Shown here: positions 50,860 to 59,705 of the stretch, one piece after another
How positions within the stretch are numbered: position 1 is the first letter of the stretch
Layout of the letters: each line of letters begins with the position of its first letter
Assembly (NCBI GenBank): GCA_016210565.1
Contig: JACQUA010000237.1
Location: 1-61,006 of the forward strand
Direction of reading: 5' to 3'
Origin: Chloroflexota bacterium
Lineage (GTDB): Bacteria > Chloroflexota > Dehalococcoidia > JACQUA01
Length of the DNA stretch: 61,006 nt
Translations under genes and position numbers: made by a program
The notes under the pieces: generated by a model
Told to the model about the DNA's origin: nothing
Seen by the model: only the letters and a program-made list of their open reading frames with translations
The model's database searches: none

Positions 50860-52017
50860 CTACTGCTTCGAGGCTTCCGCGATGACCTCTCTGGCGATGG
50901 CCTGCGCCTTCTGGCGGAAGAAGATTATCTCTTCGGTTTCGGGATAGTATTTTTCCCCCGCTTGCAGAAGGAATATCGGGTTCATTCCTTCGGTCGGCAC
51001 GTCTGTCCGCAGACTGGGGCTGCCGTACGCCATGGCATAGACCGTCTGGCCCTCCTTCGTCAGGAGCCAGTTGATGAAGACCTTGATGGCGTTCGGGTGC
51101 GGCGATTGTGTGGGCACTTCAAGATTTCCGGCGCCGGTGGTTATGTGTTTGCCCTGAACGATGTCCAGCGGGGCGCCGGCGGTGAGAAGGTCGGGAAGGG
51201 TGGCCGGCATGGGCGGCACGCCGATGGCGAACTTCCCCCGGGCGACCGATTCAGCCCGGATGCGCTCGTCCCTTTGCAGCGCCGCCTCCTGCTGTCTTAT
51301 CAACTGCCGCAGGAAGTCTTTAGCCTCTTCGAGATTCCAGAGGTCATGGGCCAGAAAGGAAAACAGGGTGTTTCCGGGACCGCTGATGGAAGGGTCGTCA
51401 ATGGTGATCTTACCCTTGAACTGCGGTTTTAGCAGGTCTTTGTAGCCGGTGATCTCGCTCTTCTTGACCAGGTCGGTGTTGAAAAGGATGTATCCCTCCA
51501 GGGCGACGATCATACCCACGGCCGTCTGGTCCTTGTCCAGAAATGGCATTTTTTGCCCCGTCCAGTTCTTCGGGTCCGTTACCTCCGGCAGCACCAGCAG
51601 TTTCCCGATGTTTCCGAGCAGCCCAGCCGGTTTCATCGAGGTCATGGCCGTGGACGAGCCGACGGTAAACATGTCGGTGGCGTATATACCGGCCCTGCTT
51701 TCGGTCTGGACTTTAGCCACCAGCTCGGCGCTCCGGCCAAAGGGGGAGAACTCCAGGTTGATCCCGTATTTTTGCGCGAAGGCCTGGGTGACGGCGGTCC
51801 TGACGGACGGGGGCCAGATGGAATAGATCGTGGCCGTCCCTTCCTTCTTTGCCTGAGCAAGGGTGGATTCCCAGTCCCGCTCCCAGGCCGCTTTGACGGG
51901 CACGGCCACCTGCGCCGGCGCTTTCGGTTCCGCCGTTGGGGGAGGCGCAGGTTGCAGGCAGCCGCCATAGACCAGGGTTGCCGTGAGGGCAATGATGGGT
52001 ACCAACAGTCGCTTCAT
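50860..52017 (-). CDS. COG1840-like solute-binding lipoprotein 5
   Basis: 385-residue receptor lipoprotein. Seen: lipobox VYGGC; a Pro/Ala linker; WERDWESTLAQAKKEGTATI; KYGINLEFSPFG; TESRAGIYATDMF; LLVLPEVTDP; DDPSISGPG; VARGKFAIGVPP; and HPNAIKVFINWLLTKEGQ. ATG 52017 is preceded by GGAGGAGAAC; the frame upstream is repeat DNA and should not be included. It is most similar to receptor 6. The next gene downstream is acetoacetyl-CoA synthetase (265 bases), and the gene before it is the arylmalonate-decarboxylase-like gene. Confidence 0.9.
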   Translation of the reverse strand: MKRLLVPIIALTATLVYGGCLQPAPPPTAEPKAPAQVAVPVKAAWERDWESTLAQAKKEGTATIYSIWPPSVRTAVTQAFAQKYGINLEFSPFGRSAELVAKVQTESRAGIYATDMFTVGSSTAMTSMKPAGLLGNIGKLLVLPEVTDPKNWTGQKMPFLDKDQTAVGMIVALEGYILFNTDLVKKSEITGYKDLLKPQFKGKITIDDPSISGPGNTLFSFLAHDLWNLEEAKDFLRQLIRQQEAALQRDERIRAESVARGKFAIGVPPMPATLPDLLTAGAPLDIVQGKHITTGAGNLEVPTQSPHPNAIKVFINWLLTKEGQTVYAMAYGSPSLRTDVPTEGMNPIFLLQAGEKYYPETEEIIFFRQKAQAIAREVIAEASKQ

Positions 52018-52045
52018 TGTTCTCCTCCTTCTCTTACTATAGGCC

Positions 52046-52128
52046 GTCATTGCGAGCGAAGCGAAGCAATCTCCCGGATGTCCAGCCAACTGGGGGATTG
52101 CTTCGTCACTTCGTTCCTCGCAAAGACA
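52046..52128. repeat. Inverted-repeat element upstream of receptor 5
   Basis: Third copy of the GTCATTGCGAGCGAAGCGAA palindrome (compare 909-988 and 28395-28485). It lies 29 bases upstream of the receptor start codon. The right arm has the same kind of small insertions as the 28.4 kb copy. Confidence 0.85.
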
Positions 52129-52301
52129 GTCCGTTTTCATCCTTCAAGGTACCGACTCGTCGGGATGGGTGATTGTTTGGAACCTGGAGTTTGGTTATTG
52201 GAATCTTGCCCCGTCGCGCGGTGGGTTCGCGTCCCGATTTGGATCGGGACGCTTAACCCACCCTACAGCTCGCGCCAGGCTGGAAAGCCTGTCGTACCGG
52301 C
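52129..52301. repeat. GTCCCGATTTGGATCGGGAC hairpin and relatives
   Basis: Bases 52220-52266 form a GGTGGGTTCGCGTCCCGAT stem. Bases 52267-52295 carry AGGCTGGAAAGCCTGTCGT, a family also at 59758-59838. No gene. Confidence 0.65.
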
Positions 52302-53054
52302 TCAGCTAGCCAGGGTTTCGAAGAGCCTGCCCACCCCCTTTATCGGCTCCTTGATGCCGAGGGCCTTCAGCCCGGCCCAGAAGGCGCACTTCGTGCCGTG
52401 GACCACCGGGACCCGCAGGTCCCTTTCGAGACAGTCGATGACCCATGCCGGACACCACCCCCCGCAGGGTATGTAAATGCCCTCGGCCCGTGGGGCTTCC
52501 AGGAAGGCCTGTTTGGCTACGGCGTAGGCGGCGTTGCGCGGCAAGTTCCTGATGTCTTTGTTGAGCTTTATGTTGAGGCTCTTGACGTGGATGATGTTGA
52601 AGCCGCTGTCCTCCAGGAACTTCTTGATCTTTGCGTCAAGCTCATAGGGCAGCGGCGACGCCATGACGATGTTCTTCAGGTTCAGCACGTGGAGGGCGTC
52701 GACCGTGGCGGTGAGGTCGGTGGTGGCAGGTACTTTGACGATGGCTTCCACGCGCTTGATGATCTCCCGGTCGAAGCCGAAGCCCTTGCTGACCACCAGG
52801 GGAGTCCCGTGTACCGAAACAAAGTCGGGGTCGTGGGTGGCCAGGCATCTGGCAGCCTCATCCAGCTTGGACAGGGCGTTCTGGAACTCCTGGTCGGTGT
52901 GAACGCCTATGCCCAGGGTTACGATGAACTGCCGCACTCCTTCAGGAATGAAACTGTGGAAGTCGAGGGCGTCGGCGGTGGAGTAGACCGAGGGATTGAT
53001 ATAGCCGAGGGTGCCGCGCCAGCCCCCCACGCCGTCTGAGATGTTGGTTTCCAT
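52302..53054 (-). CDS. Arylmalonate-decarboxylase/maleate-isomerase-like protein (Asp/Glu racemase superfamily)
   Basis: 250-residue protein with the duplicated racemase fold. Seen: TLGYINPSVYST near the start; VHGTPLVVSKG where racemases have their first catalytic Cys; and IYIPCGGWCP with the second-half cysteine. Racemases and maleate isomerase use two cysteines; arylmalonate decarboxylase has only the second, with a GTS-like first motif, which fits this sequence better. It may decarboxylate or isomerize a malonate- or maleate-type acid. ATG 53054 has GGAGG 12 bases upstream. It lies 164 bases after receptor 6 on the same strand, forming a receptor-enzyme pair. Confidence 0.82.
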   Translation of the reverse strand: METNISDGVGGWRGTLGYINPSVYSTADALDFHSFIPEGVRQFIVTLGIGVHTDQEFQNALSKLDEAARCLATHDPDFVSVHGTPLVVSKGFGFDREIIKRVEAIVKVPATTDLTATVDALHVLNLKNIVMASPLPYELDAKIKKFLEDSGFNIIHVKSLNIKLNKDIRNLPRNAAYAVAKQAFLEAPRAEGIYIPCGGWCPAWVIDCLERDLRVPVVHGTKCAFWAGLKALGIKEPIKGVGRLFETLAS

Positions 53055-53218
53055 TTTTTGATGATTCCTCCCTGTGAATTCAAAAAACAAAATGCAAAAT
53101 GAAAAATGACAAACCAAGAATCAAAATGGGCAGTCAGCCGTTCGCTTCGACCAATGAGCTGCAAATCCTAGCCGACAGCTGACGGCTGATGGCTGAAAAC
53201 TGATAGCTGATAGCTGTT

Positions 53219-54379
53219 CTACTTAGCTGCTTCCTGCAAGACCTCTTTGACGACGTCCAGCATCTTCCCCCGGAAAATGCTGTGCTCTTCGGTATCGAAG
53301 AACGGTTTCTCCTCCGGCCCGATAACGAGCAGGGGGTGGATTCCTTCGGTGGTGACGTCGGTGCGGATGCTGGGCATGCCGTAGTTCTGGGAGAAGACCG
53401 TTTGTCCTTCTCTGGTCAGCAGCCAGTTGATGAAGGCCCTGGCCGCGTTGGGATGGGCCGGTTTGGTGGGCACGCTGACGATTCCCTGCCCCTGGGTGAC
53501 CAGGCTCCCTTTGAACATGTCGATCTGTGCCCCGACTTTCATCATGTCGATGACCACCGCCGGGTCCGGGGCCAGGCCGATGGCGTATTTCCCCCGGGCT
53601 ACCGATTCGATGAGGATGCGGCGGTCTCTTTCAAAGACCACGCCCTGCTGCTTCACGAGCTGTCTCAGAAAATCTTTGGCCTGGTCCAGGTTCCAGAGGT
53701 TGACGGCCAGGTGGCTGACAAGGGTTGTCCCCAGGCTGCCTGAAAGCGGGTCATCCATGATGATCTTGCCCTTATACTGGGGTTTCAGGACATCCTTGTA
53801 GTCGCTGATCTCGCCCCGTTTCAAAAGGTCGGTGCTGTAGACTATGTTGGCTGTCCTCTGCGCGCTCATGCCGATGAGAGTCCTGTCCTTGTCGATGAAC
53901 GGGAACTGCCCGCCGGTCCAGAATTTGGGGTCTTTCACCTCGGGAAGGATCAAGAACGGTTCTATGGGTCCGAGAAGGCCGTTGGGTTTCATCATCGCCG
54001 TGAGGGGCGCCAGGCCGGCGCCGTACAGGTCGGCGAAGTAGATGCCGGCCCGGGTCTCGGTTTGCACCTTGGCTGCCATTTCGGCGCCGTTGCTGAACGG
54101 AGTGAATTGGGCTTCGATGCCCAGCTTCTCTCTGGCGGCTGCCGTCAGAGCCGTCCTGACCGCCGGCAGCCAGATGCCGTAGAAGACGACGGTACCTTCG
54201 CGCCTGGCTGCCTCCTGCACGTCCGTCCACTCCTGCTCCCAGGTGGCTTTGATCGCTGGCCTGGCTGGCGCTGGCGTGGTCGCCCCGGCAGGGGGAGCGG
54301 ATGCCGGGGTTGGTGTGCAGGCGGCATAAAGAATGGTCGTTACCAGGACGAAGATGACGAGTACTGAAAGCCGTTTCAT
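53219..54379 (-). CDS. COG1840-like solute-binding lipoprotein 6
   Basis: 386-residue receptor lipoprotein. Seen: lipobox LYAACT; an Ala/Pro-rich linker; WEQEWTDVQEAARREGTVVF; KLGIEAQFTPFS; TETRAGIYFADLYG; FLILPEVKDPKFW; VARGKYAIGLAP; and HPNAARAFINWLLTREGQ. ATG 54379 follows AAAGGAGAAG. It precedes the arylmalonate-decarboxylase-like gene on the same strand. The gap between them holds CAAAATGAAAAATGAC and AGCTGATAGC repeats. No permease or ATPase of its own class is present; the flanking Liv operon belongs to another transporter family. Confidence 0.9.
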   Translation of the reverse strand: MKRLSVLVIFVLVTTILYAACTPTPASAPPAGATTPAPARPAIKATWEQEWTDVQEAARREGTVVFYGIWLPAVRTALTAAAREKLGIEAQFTPFSNGAEMAAKVQTETRAGIYFADLYGAGLAPLTAMMKPNGLLGPIEPFLILPEVKDPKFWTGGQFPFIDKDRTLIGMSAQRTANIVYSTDLLKRGEISDYKDVLKPQYKGKIIMDDPLSGSLGTTLVSHLAVNLWNLDQAKDFLRQLVKQQGVVFERDRRILIESVARGKYAIGLAPDPAVVIDMMKVGAQIDMFKGSLVTQGQGIVSVPTKPAHPNAARAFINWLLTREGQTVFSQNYGMPSIRTDVTTEGIHPLLVIGPEEKPFFDTEEHSIFRGKMLDVVKEVLQEAAK

Positions 54380-54613
54380 TTTCTTCTCCTTTCAGAGAAA
54401 ACACTCAGTGCCACAGGCGTCCCGCCTGTGAGCGCTGGATATCCTCCGGCGCCCGGAAAAACCTGAGGCGGCTCCGGCGGCTGACCGCGGTGGCACGCGG
54501 CAGCGTGCCGCTACGGGTATTTCTCCGGCCGTTCTTATCCTTCAGGGTGCGGCGTCGGCCCGTCGCTGGCCGGCCGGCGGGCAGACACACGGGCGGGCGA
54601 GGCAACCTCGCCC
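54380..54613. repeat. Hairpin repeats between receptor 6 and livF
   Basis: CCACAGGCGTCCCGCCTGTG (54413-54432), GGCAGCGTGCCGCTACGGG (54500-54518) and GGGCGAGGCAACCTCGCCCC (54595-54614). No gene. Confidence 0.7.
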
Positions 54614-55339
54614 CTACGGGCGGTCCTGTCGTTTCGGGATGCCCAGGTACTGGGTCTGCACGAACTCGTCACGGGCCAGCGCCTGGGTGGTGGACTCGCA
54701 CCGGATCGTCCCTTTTACCATCACGTAGGCATGATCCGCCACTTTCAACGCCAGCGGCAGGTGCTGCTCCACCAGCAAGATGGAAAGGCCCTGCTCCTTG
54801 AGATGGAGGATGATCTCTTCGATCTTCTCTACCATGATCGGGGCCAGACCTTCCGAAGGTTCGTCCATAAGGAGCAATTCGGGGTTCGATGCCAGGCCAC
54901 GGGCCACGGCCAGTATCTGTTGCTGGCCACCGCTGAGTTGATTCCCGCGCCTGTTGGCCAGACTTTCCAGCACCGGGAACCGGGAGAAGATCGTTTCCAA
55001 GCTCGTTCTGGCGGCGCCCCGGGGAGCGGCGTTCCTCAGCGCCAGAGCCAGGGTTTCCCGAATGGTCAGAGAGGGGAAGACCCTCCGTCCCTGCGGCACC
55101 AGGCCGATGCCCCTCTGCGCAATCCGATGGGGCTTGAGGCCATCAATCTTTTCCCCTTTGAAGAGTATCGAACCTTCGGCTGGCGGCGCGAGGCCCATTA
55201 TCGAGCGGATGGTCGTGGTCTTGCCCACTCCGTTGCGCCCGAGGAGGGCGACCACCTGGCCCTTCTGGACCCGCAATGAAACTCCCTGAAGAATATGGCT
55301 CCCGCCCAGGTAGGTATGGACGCCGGAGAGTTCCAGCAT
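54614..55339 (-). CDS. livF: Branched-chain-amino-acid-type ABC transporter ATPase LivF, system 2
   Basis: 241-residue ATPase. Seen: Walker A GRNGVGKTTTI; IGLVPQGRRVFPSLTIRETL; signature QLSGGQQQILAVARGL; Walker B LLLMDEPSEGLAP; and LLVEQHLPLAL. The ATG overlaps the livG stop by one base. It is the last gene of the second Liv operon (order livK-livH-livM-livG-livF), and its stop lies at the edge of a GGGCGAGG hairpin. Confidence 0.93.
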   Translation of the reverse strand: MLELSGVHTYLGGSHILQGVSLRVQKGQVVALLGRNGVGKTTTIRSIMGLAPPAEGSILFKGEKIDGLKPHRIAQRGIGLVPQGRRVFPSLTIRETLALALRNAAPRGAARTSLETIFSRFPVLESLANRRGNQLSGGQQQILAVARGLASNPELLLMDEPSEGLAPIMVEKIEEIILHLKEQGLSILLVEQHLPLALKVADHAYVMVKGTIRCESTTQALARDEFVQTQYLGIPKRQDRP

Positions 55340-56088
55340 TACTTCTGCCCTCTGACCCCCAGATAGACTTCCTGGACCTGCCGGTCATGCCTGATGGCTT
55401 CTTTCTCGCCGTGGGCGAGGACCCGGCCTTCGTGGAGCACCGTGATGCTGTCGGCGATGTCAAATATCACGTCCATGTCGTGCTCGATAATGAACAGGGT
55501 GATCTCCGACCCGACCTTCCGAATGGCGTTGACGATGCTGCCGGCCTCAGCGGCCGAGAGCCCCGCGGTCGGTTCGTCCAGAAGGAGTATCCTGGGGTGT
55601 GACGCCAGGCAGAGGACCAGCTCCATCAGCCGCTGCTCGCCGTAGGACAGGTATTTGGCCGTCAGGTCTTTCCGGTCCCAGAGACCCCATTCCCGGAGGA
55701 GATTCTCGCTTTCCTCCGACACCGACCGGTAACGGGCCAGCGGGCGTAGCATTTCGTAGCGGAACGGCTTCAGCGCTTGGACGGCGAGCTGGACGTTCTC
55801 CAGGACCGTCAGCTCGGCAAACAGGCTGGTTATCTGAAAGCTTCGGGCCAGGCCCAGCGCCACGCGCCGCGAAGGCGGCGTGTTTCTCGCATTCTGCCCG
55901 AAGATGTGGACTTCGCCTGCCGAGGGCTTCAAAGCCCCCGTAATCAGGCTGAACAGCGTCGTTTTCCCTGCGCCGTTCGGGCCGATCAGTCCCCGCCGTT
56001 CGCCCCGGCTCAGGGTCAGGGACACGTCTTTGACCGCCTCGAGGCTGCCGAATTTCCTGGTGAGGCCCGTTACTTTCAGGACTTCCAT
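55339..56088 (-). CDS. livG: Branched-chain-amino-acid-type ABC transporter ATPase LivG, system 2
   Basis: 249-residue ATPase. Seen: Walker A GPNGAGKTTLF; LARSFQITSLFAELTVLENV; signature YLSYGEQRLMELVLCL; Walker B ILLLDEPTAGL; and IIEHDMDVIFDIAD. It overlaps livM upstream by 13 bases and livF downstream by one, so the three genes are tightly coupled. Confidence 0.93.
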   Translation of the reverse strand: MEVLKVTGLTRKFGSLEAVKDVSLTLSRGERRGLIGPNGAGKTTLFSLITGALKPSAGEVHIFGQNARNTPPSRRVALGLARSFQITSLFAELTVLENVQLAVQALKPFRYEMLRPLARYRSVSEESENLLREWGLWDRKDLTAKYLSYGEQRLMELVLCLASHPRILLLDEPTAGLSAAEAGSIVNAIRKVGSEITLFIIEHDMDVIFDIADSITVLHEGRVLAHGEKEAIRHDRQVQEVYLGVRGQK

Positions 56089-57029
56089 AGTCTGGCTGTC
56101 TTCTGGAGTAAGTAGTTGGCGATACCCTGTCTCAGGAAGAGCACCACCAGCAGGTAGGCAATTCCCAGCAACATCGCCCAGCGCTGGGTGTAGATGCTTC
56201 CGAAACTTTGCAGGAATATGGTGATGAAGGCGCCCAGGACCGACCCCCAGAGCGTACCGGCGCCTCCGACCAGGATCATGAACAACAGGCTCCCGGAAAC
56301 GATCCAGTGGACTTCAGTGGGGCTGATGAAACGGTAGTAATTGATGTACAATGCGCCGGCCAGACCGGCAAACATGGCCGAGAGGACCCAGGCCGAATAT
56401 TTGTAAATCCACGTGGGATAACCCAGCGCCAGCATTCGCGCTTCGTTTTCACGGATTCCCGTGAGGGCAATGCCAAAAGGGGCCTTCACGATGCGGCGCA
56501 GGACCACGAAAGAGAATATCAACGCTGCCAGGTTCAAGTAGTAGAAGGACGTCTCGCCCGGGGTGACCCACGGTAGTTTGGGGAAGATCGAGGGAATGCC
56601 GGGAAGACCGTCGTTGCCGCCGGTGATCTTGCCGCCCGACCAGACAACCACCCAGAACAACTGGTTCAATGCCAGGGTCAGCATCAGGAAATAGGTTGCG
56701 TAGGTGCGCAGCACGAGGACGCCGAACAGGGCTGCCAGCAGCCCTGCGGAGAGGACGCCCGCCAGGCTCAACAGCCAGAAGTTCTGCAGGCCGCCGTGCA
56801 CCGCCAGGATGGCGACGGCGTAGGCCCCCGCGCCGAAGAACATGGCATGGCCTATCGAAGGGAGGCCGGCATAGCCCACCAGCAGGTCCAGGCTCATGGC
56901 GATAATGGAGAAGAGAACAACCTTGTTGGCAATGCTCAGGCCGTAGGGCGGGGACAGGACGGGCACCAGGACCAGGAGCAGCCCGGCCAGGATGTAGAGG
57001 ATGGTTGTACGCTTAAACGGGAGTCTCAT
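56076..57029 (-). CDS. livM: Branched-chain-amino-acid-type ABC permease LivM, system 2
   Basis: 317-residue membrane subunit with eight to ten helices. Seen: IIAMSLDLLVGYAGLPSIGH; the TYATYFLMLTLALNQLFWVV helix; GGNDGLPGIP; the cytoplasmic GIRENEARMLALGYPTW loop; and GAGTLWGSVLGAF. ATG 57029 gives the normal N-terminus; the open frame upstream is repeat DNA. It lies 299 bases from livH, the gap being repeat-filled. Confidence 0.92.
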   Translation of the reverse strand: MRLPFKRTTILYILAGLLLVLVPVLSPPYGLSIANKVVLFSIIAMSLDLLVGYAGLPSIGHAMFFGAGAYAVAILAVHGGLQNFWLLSLAGVLSAGLLAALFGVLVLRTYATYFLMLTLALNQLFWVVVWSGGKITGGNDGLPGIPSIFPKLPWVTPGETSFYYLNLAALIFSFVVLRRIVKAPFGIALTGIRENEARMLALGYPTWIYKYSAWVLSAMFAGLAGALYINYYRFISPTEVHWIVSGSLLFMILVGGAGTLWGSVLGAFITIFLQSFGSIYTQRWAMLLGIAYLLVVLFLRQGIANYLLQKTARLWKS

Positions 57030-57328
57030 TGATCGTGCGCCACCTGCGATCCAAAAATCAAGAGTCAAAAATAAAAGTGACAATTCAAGATGCAAAATGA
57101 CGAAGTCCGAACGACGAATGACCAAATCAGCATTCAGCCGTCAGCTTTCAGCAGTCAGCAGTCGCCTGTCCGCGGACAGCCGATAGCTGTCGGCTGATAG
57201 CTCTTTGCTGATAGCTGATAGCTGACAGCTTTCTTTACATTTTGATCTGTCATTTTGTTTTTTGAATTTATTTGGAATGTGGTGCTTGGAATTTGGAATT
57301 TACCTGGTGACTCGTCATTCGAATTTCG
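57030..57328. repeat. AGCTGATAGC and GAATGAC repeats between livH and livM
   Basis: Bases 57098-57125 carry CGAACGACGAATGACC. Bases 57130-57230 carry about eight AGCTGATAGC-type units in both orientations. Bases 57270-57340 carry GGAATTTGGAATT and GTCATTCGAATTTCGTC. No gene. Confidence 0.7.
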
Positions 57329-58195
57329 TCATTTCCCGAGTAGTCCTGTCGGCTTTACAATCAACGTTGCCGCCATGATGACATAGGGCGCTATGAGTCC
57401 CAGGGCGGGGTGCACAATCCTGCCGGCCACATCCAGCGTGCCGACGATCAAAGCCGCAAAGAGCGCCCCACGCATGCTGCCGAGGCCGCCGACCACGATG
57501 ACGATAAAGGCGAGCATCAGGATTTCCCCGTCCAGCCCCGCGTAGGCCCCGATGAAGGGCGCGGCGATGGCCCCGGAGAGGCCGGCCATGGCAGACCCGG
57601 CGATCAATACGCCGTTCATCACGCCCTGAACGTTAACTCCGATGCAGTTGGTTATCTCCTGGTCGTCAACGCTTGCCCTGACCATAGCACCCAGATAAGT
57701 CTTCTCGTACACCCGGATGCAGATCACGGCGATGGCCAGAGTCACCACGCTGATGACCAGCCGGTACACCGGGTACTGAAGGCCGTCGCCGAGGGGCACC
57801 GACCCGGAAAGGATGCCGGGTTTGGGCAATATCCTGGCCTCCCCGCCCCAGGCGGCCAGGCTGGAATCGACGATGAGCAGCATGAATCCGAACGTCAGCA
57901 GGGCCTGGTACATGTGGCGTTTGGCTTCGCTGCCGGGTATGGTGGAGAGCGGCGCCAGGAAGCGGACGATGATGGCTCCTGCCAGCCCTGCGCCCAGCGT
58001 CCCCGCCATGACGGACAGCAGGAAATTATCGGTGTACCGGCCGACGGATATGCCGATGTAGGCGCCGAGCAGGTATATCGCCCCGTGCGCCAGGGTCAGT
58101 ATCCTGGTGATGCCGAAGGCCACGGACAGCCCGGCCGACACCAGGAACAGTATCATGCTAAACGATATGGTGTTGAGGACCTGAATGCCTAGCAT
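57329..58195 (-). CDS. livH: Branched-chain-amino-acid-type ABC permease LivH, system 2
   Basis: 288-residue membrane subunit. Seen: LVSAGLSVAFGITRILTLAHGAIYLLGAYIG; the cytoplasmic loop GAMVRASVDDQEITNCIGVN; GGLGSMRGALFAAL; and the C-terminal VIMAATLIVKPTGLLGK. The last codons lie inside a GTCATTTCCCGAG repeat edge, so the terminal GLLGK (a usual LivH ending) is intact. Confidence 0.92.
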   Translation of the reverse strand: MLGIQVLNTISFSMILFLVSAGLSVAFGITRILTLAHGAIYLLGAYIGISVGRYTDNFLLSVMAGTLGAGLAGAIIVRFLAPLSTIPGSEAKRHMYQALLTFGFMLLIVDSSLAAWGGEARILPKPGILSGSVPLGDGLQYPVYRLVISVVTLAIAVICIRVYEKTYLGAMVRASVDDQEITNCIGVNVQGVMNGVLIAGSAMAGLSGAIAAPFIGAYAGLDGEILMLAFIVIVVGGLGSMRGALFAALIVGTLDVAGRIVHPALGLIAPYVIMAATLIVKPTGLLGK

Positions 58196-58372
58196 ACGAG
58201 TAATGTCCCGTGTTGCATGCTGCCCGGATGATTAATGGTCCGACCGTCGGGTTGGGGCGGCGCCCCGATTACACAAACCGTCCGGCAGCCGGATTCGCCC
58301 CCCGCCCGCCGCCGTGTAGAGACCTGCGCCGACGGGACTCTTGCTGAGCGGAGCCGCTGCGAGGTTTCTCCC

Positions 58373-58474
58373 CGCCCCCGCAGGCTAAAGACCTGCGACT
58401 ACAAGCCGCCCCCGCAGGCTAAAGACCTGCGACTACAAGCCGCCCCCGCAGGCTAAAGACCTGCGACTACAAGC
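58373..58474. repeat. Three perfect 34-bp tandem units
   Basis: Units start at 58373, 58407 and 58441. Each is CGCCCCCGCAGGCTAAAGAC plus CTGCGACTACAAGC and contains a GCAGG-CTAAAGA-CCTGC hairpin. A single partial copy on the other strand is at 24321-24343. They lie between livK and livH, in the transcript of system 2. There are no spacers, so this is not a CRISPR array. Confidence 0.9.
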
Positions 58475-58496
58475 GCGCCGCGCGGGCGATGCGGGT

Positions 58497-59705
58497 CTAT
58501 TTATATATGGTGTCCTGGACGGCGTCGCCGGCAACTTTTTCGATGACCTTGTTCTGGATCACGCCGTCTATTTTCTCTGCCCTGGCAACATAGAAGTTGT
58601 ATACCGGGCTGTTGAATCTATCGAACTTGAATTTCCCGCCCACCCCCTGGAAGTCGACGTTGCGGAGGGCTTCGACGAACTTAGCCGGGTCCTCGACATT
58701 CCCCCCGACTTTCTTCATGGCTTCGACCACGGCGTTGGCCGAGGTGTAGCCCATTTCTTCGAAGATCCCGGGGAGGGCGCCATGCTTCGATTTGAAAGCG
58801 CTTACGAAGCTCTTGTTCTCCGGGGTGTCCACGGTCTCAAACCAGTGCCAGACGGAAATCCCGCCCAGGATGTTATCTTTCATTTCGGGTATGGTGTTCT
58901 GGGCCGACCACTGGCCGTTGGCCACCACCGGTATCTTGCCCTTCATGCCCAGCTCCGCCCACTGGTTGACGAAGCGGACCGCCGCCGGGCCGCCGACCGT
59001 GGTGAAAAGTATGTCTCCCTCCTTGCTCATGTTGGCGATGTAGGGGGCGAAGTCCAGGGTGGTCAACGGGAAGAACAGCTTCTGGATTATCTTCCCGCCC
59101 GAACTTTCGAACCCCTTGGTATAGCCTTCGAGGAACTCATAGCCGGCGGAGTAGTCGTAGTTCAGGGTGATCGCCCGCTTTGCATTGAGCTTCTTTGCCC
59201 CGTATTGCCCGGCGTAGAATTCGGCCAGACCGTTCACCCAGGCGCCACGGAACATGTAGGGGCTGCGGCGCTCCCAGGTGACGTCCCTGGCCCCGCCGGC
59301 GGCAAAAATGAGCGGGATGCCCTTGGAGTCTATGTAGTCCCGCACCGCGTAGAGTTCGGGAGTCAAAAGAGCTCCGATGAGAATGGAAACGCGGTCCACC
59401 TCCACCATCTTCTTGACTTTCTCCATGGACATGGCCGGTTCGCTCTTGGTGTCTTCTTTCAGCAGCTCGATCTTGCGGTTCCCTATTTTGGACCCAATCT
59501 GCTCCAGGTAAAGCTCCACACCTTTGGCCGCAGCGAGGTTGTTGGCGGCATAGGGGCCGCTGAACGAACCGGGGAAGCCGATCTTTATGACGTCCGTCGA
59601 GGTGGAGCCGGGCGTTGCGGTGCACGCGGACGCCGCCAGGGTCAGAAGAAGCAGACCGCAGGCAAACAATGCAACCAGGTTCCTGTTGTGTTTCATCTTT
59701 TTCAT
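58497..59705 (-). CDS. livK: Branched-chain-amino-acid-type receptor LivK, system 2
   Basis: 402-residue type-1 binding-protein-fold lipoprotein. Seen: a basic N-terminus (MKKMKHNRN); lipobox AASACT; IKIGFPGSFSGPYAANNLAAAKG; the ILIGALLTPELYA and FAAGGARDVTW ligand-site segments; TLNYDYSAGYEFLEGYTKGF; and GYTSANAVVEAMKKVGG. ATG 59705 lies five bases after AAGGAGGG. It is the first gene of the second Liv operon. The receptor differs strongly from LivK of system 1, so the two systems probably take up different compounds. Confidence 0.93.
   Translation of the reverse strand: MKKMKHNRNLVALFACGLLLLTLAASACTATPGSTSTDVIKIGFPGSFSGPYAANNLAAAKGVELYLEQIGSKIGNRKIELLKEDTKSEPAMSMEKVKKMVEVDRVSILIGALLTPELYAVRDYIDSKGIPLIFAAGGARDVTWERRSPYMFRGAWVNGLAEFYAGQYGAKKLNAKRAITLNYDYSAGYEFLEGYTKGFESSGGKIIQKLFFPLTTLDFAPYIANMSKEGDILFTTVGGPAAVRFVNQWAELGMKGKIPVVANGQWSAQNTIPEMKDNILGGISVWHWFETVDTPENKSFVSAFKSKHGALPGIFEEMGYTSANAVVEAMKKVGGNVEDPAKFVEALRNVDFQGVGGKFKFDRFNSPVYNFYVARAEKIDGVIQNKVIEKVAGDAVQDTIYK

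Noticed and set aside
58373-58474. CRISPR-like direct repeats
   Set aside because: The three 34-bp units are directly adjacent with no spacers, and no cas genes are present.
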